In this document: positions 1-4,189 of the stretch, in pieces
How positions within the stretch are numbered: position 1 is the first letter of the stretch
Layout: each line of letters begins with the position of its first letter
Origin: an uncultured Clostridia bacterium
GTDB lineage: Bacteria; Bacillota_A; Clostridia; Christensenellales; CAG-138
Assembly: GCA_947302865.1 (NCBI GenBank)
Contig: CAMYWS010000110.1
Span: 1 to 5,105 of the forward strand
Length of the DNA stretch: 5,105 nucleotides
Reading direction: 5' to 3'
The notes under the pieces: model-generated
The model's input: only the letters and a program-made list of their open reading frames with translations
The model's database searches: none
What the model was told of the DNA's origin: nothing
Made by a program: the position numbers and the translations under genes

Positions 1-43
1 TAGAGTCGGAGTCTAACGCTCTATCCAGCTGAGCTACAGGCAC
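1..43 (-). tRNA. tRNA-Arg (anticodon CCG), 5' part only, cut by window edge
   Basis: Read on the minus strand from 43 downwards, this is a canonical tRNA 5' half. It has a 7-nt acceptor strand GTGCCTG, the TA linker, a D arm with stem GCTC/GAGC around AGCTGGATA, then a TTAGA anticodon stem and the loop CTCCGAC. The 3' side of the anticodon stem starts TCTA and pairs correctly up to the window edge. The central loop bases CCG form the anticodon, which reads the arginine codon CGG. The variable loop, T arm and acceptor 3' strand lie outside the window, so completeness cannot be judged. No strong promoter sits immediately upstream. The best one lies before the broken copy at 84-126. Confidence 0.88.
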
Positions 44-83
44 ATATGCAAAAAAACTTCAATTATCAAGGACTATAGGTCTT

Positions 84-126
84 CAGCGTCGGAGTCTGTC
101 ACTCTATCCAGCTGAGCTACAGGCAC
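84..126 (-). pseudogene. Truncated duplicate of the tRNA-Arg(CCG) 5' half
   Basis: Read from 126 downwards, this repeats the acceptor 5' strand, D arm and anticodon loop CTCCGAC of the tRNA-Arg at 1-43. The two copies match at 38 of 43 positions, and the first 25 bases are identical. The differences fall in the anticodon stem, which is ACAGA here instead of TTAGA. The facing 3' strand GCTGA pairs only at its three central positions. After the anticodon arm the sequence no longer resembles a tRNA: there is no TTCGA-type T loop and no CAGGCAC strand to close the acceptor stem before the next copy begins. It is therefore a 5' tRNA fragment rather than a working gene. It lies directly downstream of the tRNA promoter at 141-169, so it should be transcribed ahead of the downstream copy. 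Confidence 0.75.
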
Positions 127-140
127 ACGGCGCGATGCTT

Positions 141-169
141 ATTATAACACACGTTTCGCCGCGATGCAA
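141..169 (-). promoter_or_regulatory. Sigma-A promoter of the tRNA-Arg locus
   Basis: On the minus strand TTGCAT (169-164) and a perfect TATAAT (146-141) are separated by exactly 17 bp. The predicted transcription start near 134 gives a leader of about 8 nt before the 5' end of the tRNA fragment at 126, typical of a tRNA gene. An 8-bp direct repeat, CGCGATGC on the plus strand, occurs at 131-138 and 160-167, flanking the -10 region. Confidence 0.72.
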
Positions 170-174
170 GTATG

Positions 175-200
175 AAAAACGGGACCGTATGATCCCGTTT
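175..200 (-). terminator. Rho-independent terminator of the deacetylase gene
   Basis: On the minus strand, 5 bp after the deacetylase stop codon, AAACGGGA (200-193) and TCCCGTTT (184-177) form a perfect 8-bp stem around an 8-nt loop. The final T residues run on to a tract of five Ts (179-175). It separates deacetylase transcription from the tRNA promoter that starts only a few bases further on in the same direction. Confidence 0.85.
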
Positions 201-205
201 ATCAT

Positions 206-1111
206 TCAATTATTGATCTCCTTGCGGAAATAGACCTTGCCGGGTTCCAGCGGCGTTCCCGAGCTTTCCAGAAGCTCGGAGACCGTCACAAGATCGTAGC
301 CCTGTTCGAGAAGCCACGGGATCATTTCATCGAGCGCGTCGAGCGTCGGTTTGTGATGGTCGTGGCAGAGGATGATGGATCCGTTTTTCGTCTCCTTTTT
401 GACGACGTCCATGATCTTCTTCACGTTCTGCGTCTTCCAGTCGTAGGTGTCCACGGACCACCGGATGACCGCAAGCCCCGCCTGCTTTGCGCCGCTTGTC
501 ACGTGCCCGTTGGTGCTTCCTCCCGGCGGCCGCATCGTTCTGGGCTGATAGCCGCCCTCGACCCAGCCGGAGATCTCTTCGCACGTTTTCAGAAGGCGCT
601 CCGCGTTTCTTCTGCCGGAAAACTGCGTCATCTTGTCATGGTTCAGCCCGTGCACACCGATCTCGTGCCCGCCGTCCACCATCATCTGCAGCATGTATCC
701 GTTCTTGTCGTTGATCGCGGAACCGAGCACGTAGAACGTCGCCCTGACATGATACTGCTCAAGCTTTTCGAGCACGGGCACGGTCAGAGTCAGGTTTGGA
801 CCGTCGTCAAACGTCAGCGCGACCATCGGCCGGTTCGGGTCCTTCGTGGGCTCCGGCGTCGGCGTCGGTTCCGGCGTGGGCGTAGGCGACGGCGTCGGCT
901 CGGGCGAAGGCGTCGGCGGCAGCGTCGGCAGCGGCGCTTCCGTCTCCGGCGCGCGCGTTTCGGCGACCTTGACGATCACGTCCGAAACGGTATCGCTTTG
1001 GGGAGGCGTCGGCTGTTCCGTTTCCGAAGCAACGACGACCGGCGCGGCAGGATACTCCGCGCAGCCGAGCAGAAGCAGGATGGAAAGCAGCAATACAACA
1101 GTTCGTTTCAT
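206..1111 (-). CDS. Lipoprotein polysaccharide deacetylase (NodB / CE4 family)
   Basis: The protein has 301 residues. It opens with a lipoprotein signal peptide: Met-Lys-Arg, a leucine-rich core and lipobox LLGC, with the modified cysteine at residue 17. A low-complexity Pro/Thr/Ser/Glu linker follows to about residue 93, then a NodB catalytic domain (about 95-285). All five CE4 motifs are visible: TFDDGP (100-105, Asp102/Asp103), HGLNH (154-158, metal-binding His154 and His158), RPPGG (194-198), DTYDW (221-225) and the LCH motif with His250. Known members remove acetyl groups from N-acetylated sugars. Anchored outside the membrane on a flexible stalk, this one probably acts on peptidoglycan or another wall glycan (inference). 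The ATG at 1111 was chosen because it begins the signal peptide. A longer reading from TTG at 1147 would put 12 non-signal-like residues before it. No Shine-Dalgarno site precedes 1111. Confidence 0.92.
   Translation of the reverse strand: MKRTVVLLLSILLLLGCAEYPAAPVVVASETEQPTPPQSDTVSDVIVKVAETRAPETEAPLPTLPPTPSPEPTPSPTPTPEPTPTPEPTKDPNRPMVALTFDDGPNLTLTVPVLEKLEQYHVRATFYVLGSAINDKNGYMLQMMVDGGHEIGVHGLNHDKMTQFSGRRNAERLLKTCEEISGWVEGGYQPRTMRPPGGSTNGHVTSGAKQAGLAVIRWSVDTYDWKTQNVKKIMDVVKKETKNGSIILCHDHHKPTLDALDEMIPWLLEQGYDLVTVSELLESSGTPLEPGKVYFRKEINN
849..920 (-). repeat. 18-bp degenerate tandem repeat coding for the Pro/Thr linker
   Basis: Four imperfect 18-bp units (849-866, 867-884, 885-902, 903-920) built on a GGCGTCGG core lie inside the deacetylase gene. 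On the coding strand they give hexapeptide-like Pro-Thr-Pro-Glu/Ser runs, the stalk between the lipid anchor and the catalytic domain. The 18-bp period keeps the reading frame, so copy-number changes would alter stalk length without breaking the enzyme. Confidence 0.65.
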
Positions 1112-1118
1112 GCCACAT

Positions 1119-1147
1119 TTTATATCACATATTGACGAAAAATGCAA
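1119..1147 (-). promoter_or_regulatory. Candidate promoter of the deacetylase gene
   Basis: On the minus strand TTGCAT (1147-1142) and TATAAA (1124-1119) are spaced 17 bp apart. The expected start of transcription, about 7 bp past the -10, falls at 1111-1113, that is on or next to the ATG at 1111. That would make the mRNA leaderless or nearly so, and fits the absence of a ribosome binding site there. Transcription from further upstream is the alternative. Confidence 0.5.
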
Positions 1148-1167
1148 CCTTGCGTCGCATGTATGTG

Positions 1168-1200
1168 AAAAAAAACGGGCTTTTCCGGATCGGTTTTGCC
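1168..1200 (-). terminator. Possible weak terminator after ybaK
   Basis: On the minus strand, 16 bp after the ybaK stop, GGC-AAAA-CCG-ATC-CGG-AAAA-GCC can fold with two 3-bp stems around an A4/A4 internal loop, followed by CG and a run of eight Ts (1175-1168). The T run is typical of a terminator but the stem is poor, so read-through into the deacetylase gene is possible. Confidence 0.35.
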
Positions 1201-1216
1201 GGGAAACGGCCGCGGG

Positions 1217-1681
1217 TCAGAGACGGCAGACGTCGACCCATTGCGCGTCGGGACAGGCACGCGCAAGCTCTGCGATCGTAAGCCGCACGGCGCTGTGATC
1301 CGTACCCGCGGCGGGATAGACGGTTTCGTGCAGTTTCAGACTCTCGTCAAGATAGACAGCGACGCCCTCGTTGACGCCGAACGGGCAGACGCCGCCGACC
1401 GAGTGCCCGACGAGCTGCTCGACAAGCTCCGGCGGGATCATCTTTGCCTTGCGGGAAAAGCGCGCCTTGTATTTTGCGTTGTCGATGCGCGCGCTGCCTT
1501 CCGCAAGGATCAGCACTGGCCGGTCGCCCTGCAGAAACGACAGGGTCTTTGCGATCATGCCCGGCTCGCAGCCGAGCGCCTCCGCGGCCTCCGCGACCGT
1601 TGCGCTGCTGTGCGCGGGAATGATGATATGATCCGCAAGCCCTTTTTCGAGAAGATATGCTTTTGCGCGTTCCAGTGACAT
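1217..1681 (-). CDS. YbaK/EbsC-family aminoacyl-tRNA deacylase
   Basis: The 154-residue protein has the length of a free-standing YbaK/EbsC domain. Family hallmarks are the segment MIAKTLSF (42-49), whose Lys45 lines up with the conserved active-site lysine, the GGVCPFG loop (96-102), and the C-terminal AGTDHSAVRLT stretch (125-135) corresponding to the usual Gly-x-x-x-x-x-hydrophobic motif. Known members hydrolyse mischarged tRNA in the cytoplasm, for example Cys-tRNA-Pro or other prolyl-tRNA errors. Which tRNA this one corrects cannot be told from sequence alone. The ATG at 1681 is preceded by GGAGG (1697-1693, 11 nt spacing), which overlaps the last codons of the small gene upstream and suggests translational coupling. 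It is the last gene of a minus-strand operon. Confidence 0.88.
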   Translation of the reverse strand: MSLERAKAYLLEKGLADHIIIPAHSSATVAEAAEALGCEPGMIAKTLSFLQGDRPVLILAEGSARIDNAKYKARFSRKAKMIPPELVEQLVGHSVGGVCPFGVNEGVAVYLDESLKLHETVYPAAGTDHSAVRLTIAELARACPDAQWVDVCRL

Positions 1682-1687
1682 AACGGT

Positions 1688-1916
1688 TCAGTCCTCCAGG
1701 GTTTCGATCGGTTTTTTGTTTTTCTCAAGGCGGTTCTCATACGGCGCGGACGCGCGTGACGAGGACGTCGGCTTTTCAAGGACGGCGCAGTTTGAGCAGC
1801 GTGAGTCTCCGCCTGCGCCGATGCGGATACGTCCGGCCGTACAGCTCATAGCATGGCGCGGCGAGCTGGTTTGCCGGCATGCCGCTGAAGCACGTCGCAG
1901 CGTTTCTTTTCTTCAT
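1688..1916 (-). pseudogene. Small cysteine-containing gene, apparently frameshifted
   Basis: Two overlapping minus-strand frames together look like one gene of about 75 codons. An ATG at 1916, preceded closely by GGAAGG, opens a 46-codon frame that starts MKKRNAATCFSGMP and continues sensibly to about CYELYG, then becomes arginine-rich and stops at 1776-1778. The +1 frame is open from just after a TGA beside the 1916 start. From about 1837 it reads GRIRIGAGGDSRCSNC, then a lysine/glutamate-rich tail ending at TGA 1688-1690, 6 bp before ybaK. The 1688-1916 span is one base longer than a multiple of three, as one inserted base would give; the switch seems to lie near 1830-1840. Cysteines including a CxxC suggest possible metal binding (inference). 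Alternatively only a 53-codon ORF from ATG 1849 (MSCTAG) is translated, but it lacks a ribosome site. No family was recognised. Confidence 0.42.
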
Positions 1917-1964
1917 AATCCTTCCGAAAAAGCAATCCCGGCCTGTCGGGCGGGTTCCGCGCGC

Positions 1965-2534
1965 TCAAACGTTCGCATCCCGGTCGTCCCGGAACTTTTG
2001 TGTAAGCTCCGAAAGTCTCCGTTCATAGGGAGAAGGTTCCAAAGAGGTGCGGGTCAGCCGTCCGCGGACACGGCGGAAGAACCGCTGCCGTCTCAGGTCC
2101 CTCCGAAGCGCGTTCGGGCACATTTCATAATACAATTCGTCGTACGGCACGCCCCGCTTCAGGGGACTTCCGTCGTTGCTCTGCAGGACCGCGGGGATAT
2201 CGTTCGTGACGGTATGGTATGCGCCCGATTTCTTCCAGCGGCGCAGCTCACGCTTCCATTCCTTCGGATGCGCGGCAAAGAACGCTTCGTCGCCGTACAG
2301 CGCGCGCTCCTTCCGCAGCTCGATTCGCCGGTACAGGACCATGCCGACAGTCGTCAGCATCGCAAAATACAGAAACAGCAGGGTAAAATACAGCCATTTC
2401 GGCATCCGGTCGGAAAAGACGATCAGGAAGATGAACGCCCAGAGAAACACGATGAAATACAAGATCAGTCCGAGCGAGATCATCGCGACGGAGAACAGAC
2501 TGCCGCCTTTTTGATTATCGGGTTTTCGTTTCAT
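1965..2534 (-). CDS. Two-helix membrane protein of unknown function
   Basis: The protein has 189 residues and no recognised family. A short charged N-terminus is followed by two strongly hydrophobic segments (about 14-40 and 47-68) separated by a short Asp-Arg-Met-Pro-Lys turn, which predicts a membrane hairpin. The remaining 120 or so residues are hydrophilic and rich in Arg, Lys and Glu, including an aromatic acidic patch DELYYEM and an RRDLRRQRFFRR basic stretch. By the positive-inside rule both ends should be cytoplasmic. The ATG at 2534 was chosen over an upstream in-frame reading because AAGGA lies 7 nt before it and the promoter's predicted start near 2558 lies just upstream. It is first in an operon with the small frameshifted gene and the YbaK-type deacylase, a linkage that does not reveal its role. 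A weak CCCG/CGGG hairpin (1937-1950) follows the stop. Confidence 0.8.
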   Translation of the reverse strand: MKRKPDNQKGGSLFSVAMISLGLILYFIVFLWAFIFLIVFSDRMPKWLYFTLLFLYFAMLTTVGMVLYRRIELRKERALYGDEAFFAAHPKEWKRELRRWKKSGAYHTVTNDIPAVLQSNDGSPLKRGVPYDELYYEMCPNALRRDLRRQRFFRRVRGRLTRTSLEPSPYERRLSELTQKFRDDRDANV

Positions 2535-2564
2535 GACGCGGTCCTTTTTCAGATGATTGCTATT

Positions 2565-2593
2565 ATTATACTCCGCGAAGACGGATCGGGCAA
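2565..2593 (-). promoter_or_regulatory. Promoter of the minus-strand membrane protein / ybaK operon
   Basis: On the minus strand TTGCCC (2593-2588) and a perfect TATAAT (2570-2565) are 17 bp apart. Transcription should begin near 2558, giving a leader of about 24 nt with AAGGA placed 7 nt before the ATG at 2534. It stands back to back with the rightward exporter promoter 30 bp away. Confidence 0.7.
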
Positions 2594-2612
2594 GCGGTAT
2601 TCGATGCTTTCC

Positions 2613-2635
2613 TGCAAAACAGCTTGCAATTTGCA
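2613..2635. promoter_or_regulatory. Candidate operator: inverted repeat between divergent promoters
   Basis: TGCAAA (2613-2618) and TTTGCA (2630-2635) form an inverted repeat with an 11-bp spacer. The repeat covers the -35 box (2624-2629) of the rightward promoter. A nested pair, TGCAA (2613-2617) and TTGCA (2624-2628), is also present. The placement would suit a repressor or activator site, but the arms are short and could be chance. Confidence 0.28.
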
Positions 2636-2652
2636 TGCGGCGCTGTTATACT
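2624..2652 (+). promoter_or_regulatory. Promoter of the ThrE-type exporter gene
   Basis: TTGCAA (2624-2629) and TATACT (2647-2652) are separated by 17 bp, with a predicted start near 2659. This argues that the exporter starts at ATG 2690 rather than at the in-frame TTG at 2624, because that TTG is part of the -35 box and would not be in the transcript. Confidence 0.66.
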
Positions 2653-2689
2653 TTTTGCACGCAATACAGATACGGGGAAATCATCGGAA

Positions 2690-4054
2690 ATGATCGACGG
2701 AAAGAAACGAAACATACTGGCGCAGAAGAAAAAGCTTCCGCTTCCCGGGGCGGCGGATACGACTGCGGCGAAGGAGCTTTGCGAACAGAAGAAGGATCCC
2801 GCGTTTTACGAAGAACTTCTGGAGTTTTCGGTGTCGCTTGCAAACAAGCTGCAGGCGTGCGGCGCGGAGACGTATCGCGTCGAGGAAACGATCGACCGTG
2901 TCATCGAGGCGTACGGCGTCGAGCGTGCGGACGCGTTTGTGATCCCGGGCAGCATCATGGCGAGCATGGAGACCGACGACGGACAGATCCTGACGAAGAT
3001 CCGCCGGCAGAAGGGCTCGGAGACGATGCTGGACGGCATCGAACGCTACTCGGCGCTGTGCCGCCGTATCTGCGCGGAAAAGCCGGACATGCCGGAGGCA
3101 AGAAGACTTCTGCGGGAGACCGAGAAAAAGGTCTGCCGCTACCCGCTTCCGATCTACTATCTCGCCACGTTTCTGGTCGGCGTCGGCTTCGGCGTATTCT
3201 TCGGCGGCGGGATCCTCGAAGGGCTCGCGGCAGGCATCTGCGGGCTTGCGATCGGTGCGGTCACGCGGTTTATGGGGAAGTTCCATGCGAACGCTTTCTT
3301 CACGTCTTTCGTGTGCAGCTTCATCCTCGGGTTTCTGGCGAACACGTTTACGGCGATCGGATTCGGCAAGAACGCGGACATCACGGTCATCGGCGCGATC
3401 ATGCTCCTTGTACCGGGATTCCTGTTCACCAACAGTCTGCGGGACGTCATCTACGGCGATACCATGTCCGGGCTCAACCGTCTCGTGCAGGTGCTGATCA
3501 TCGCGGTCGCGCTGGTGTTCGGCACGAGCTCCGGGGTCAGTCTCACGCGGTATATCTTCCCGAACGTCGTATTTACGCTGGATCCGATCGAGCATCCCCT
3601 GTGGATCCAGTGCATCGCGGGGCTCGTCGGCACGCTCGGCTTCGGACTGATGTTCAACATGCACGGCCGGGGCATCCCGTTTGCGATCCTCGGCAGCATC
3701 ATCTCGTGGCCGGTCTGCGTGCTCTGCATGCGCATCGGGCTTGCGGAGCCGATCGCGTACCTCGTTGCGGCCGCCGCATCCTGCTTCTATGCGGAGATCA
3801 TGGCGCGCATCCGCAAGTTCCCGGCGACGAGTTACCTGATGTGCGCGCTCGTTCCGCTGATCCCCGGCTCCGGCATCTACTATACGATGGATTTTATCCG
3901 CCGCGGCATGCTCGCCGAGGCGTATGACAAGGGCATGCTGACCGCGGCCATCGCGGGTTCCATGGCGGTCGGCGTGCTGCTCGTTTCCACCGGCTTCCGC
4001 ATGTGGGGCGTCTGGAAAAAGTTCCGCGCATCCCGGAAAAAAGCCAAACGATGA
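2690..4054 (+). CDS. ThrE-family threonine/serine exporter, one-chain (ThrE N- and C-domains fused)
   Basis: The protein has 454 residues. A hydrophilic N-terminus (1-150) contains the family motif GAETYRVEE (58-66) followed by the IPGSIMAS and ILTKIRRQ segments typical of the ThrE N-terminal domain. Ten hydrophobic segments follow (about 151-173, 174-195, 200-220, 231-250, 265-285, 303-324, 329-350, 354-372, 381-400, 416-436). The first five carry the LVPGFLFTNSLRD motif (about 240-251). The last five form the second domain, with ALVPLIPGSGIYYTM (386-400). Known relatives export threonine and serine using the proton gradient. In many bacteria the two halves are separate proteins (YjjP/YjjB type), whereas here they are one chain, as in Corynebacterium ThrE. 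ATG 2690 is supported by the promoter position and by GGGGA about 11 nt upstream. A hairpin terminator follows the stop by 3 bp. Exact substrate is inferred from family. Confidence 0.9.
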   Translation: MIDGKKRNILAQKKKLPLPGAADTTAAKELCEQKKDPAFYEELLEFSVSLANKLQACGAETYRVEETIDRVIEAYGVERADAFVIPGSIMASMETDDGQILTKIRRQKGSETMLDGIERYSALCRRICAEKPDMPEARRLLRETEKKVCRYPLPIYYLATFLVGVGFGVFFGGGILEGLAAGICGLAIGAVTRFMGKFHANAFFTSFVCSFILGFLANTFTAIGFGKNADITVIGAIMLLVPGFLFTNSLRDVIYGDTMSGLNRLVQVLIIAVALVFGTSSGVSLTRYIFPNVVFTLDPIEHPLWIQCIAGLVGTLGFGLMFNMHGRGIPFAILGSIISWPVCVLCMRIGLAEPIAYLVAAAASCFYAEIMARIRKFPATSYLMCALVPLIPGSGIYYTMDFIRRGMLAEAYDKGMLTAAIAGSMAVGVLLVSTGFRMWGVWKKFRASRKKAKR

Positions 4055-4057
4055 CAG

Positions 4058-4085
4058 AAACGCACGCTCCGGCGTGCGTTTGTTT
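4058..4085 (+). terminator. Rho-independent terminator of the exporter gene
   Basis: AAACGCACGC (4058-4067) and GCGTGCGTTT (4072-4081) form a perfect 10-bp stem around the 4-nt loop TCCG, followed by GTTT. The hairpin starts 3 bp after the exporter stop and separates this gene from the promoter of the next one. Confidence 0.88.
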
Positions 4086-4148
4086 ACAGATTAACAGGTA
4101 TCCGGCGGTGCATGATACAGATTGACAGCTATCCGGCGGCTCATTATA
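4086..4148 (+). repeat. Tandem 31-bp duplication containing promoter sequence
   Basis: Two copies of a 32-bp stretch, 4086-4117 and 4117-4148, lie head to tail with a period of 31 bp and share one base. They match at 27 of 32 positions. Each holds a TTRACA -35-like box and the shared core TATCCGGCGG between the boxes. The second copy is the perfect promoter. The first has TTAACA with GATACA where the -10 should be. Confidence 0.75.
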
Positions 4149-4150
4149 AT
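4122..4150 (+). promoter_or_regulatory. Perfect consensus sigma-A promoter of the glycosyltransferase gene
   Basis: TTGACA (4122-4127) and TATAAT (4145-4150) match the consensus at every base and are separated by the ideal 17 bp. Transcription should begin near 4157. This would leave only about 9 nt before the ATG at 4166 but about 33 nt before the TTG at 4190, which has a Shine-Dalgarno-like GAGGGG. Confidence 0.85.
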
Positions 4151-4189
4151 GAAACAGACGGATCAATGCGCGCCGAGGGGGTTGAACGG

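Noticed and set aside
353..1135. Long plus-strand open frame of 260 codons opposite the deacetylase gene
   Set aside because: The translation is arginine-rich with poly-Arg runs, it has no recognisable domain, and it is the antisense image of a gene with all CE4 motifs.
846..1298. Plus-strand open frame beginning with Gly-Ser-Val repeats
   Set aside because: It is the complement of the Pro/Thr linker repeat and extends across the intergenic region. It has no ribosome site or promoter.
1555..1779. Minus-strand 74-codon frame from TTG 1779 into ybaK
   Set aside because: It is highly basic, overlaps ybaK out of frame, and the neighbouring frame ending at 1688 has far more protein-like composition.
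1937..1950. CCCG/CGGG hairpin between the membrane protein gene and the small gene, followed by a T5 run
   Set aside because: The stem is only 4 bp and the T run is several bases away, so it is too weak to call a terminator.
1716..2693. Plus-strand open frame of 325 codons across the small gene and the membrane protein gene
   Set aside because: It runs antisense to a gene with a promoter, ribosome site and two clear membrane helices. Its own composition is rich in Arg, His and Gln with no fold signal.
2681..3664. Minus-strand 327-codon frame opposite the exporter
   Set aside because: It is an antisense shadow with high Arg, Asp and Glu content typical of the complement of GC-rich coding DNA.
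2557..3927. Plus-strand 456-codon frame overlapping the exporter
   Set aside because: It is a shifted frame of the exporter, Arg/Gly/His-rich, and lacks the membrane segments and ThrE motifs seen in the true frame.
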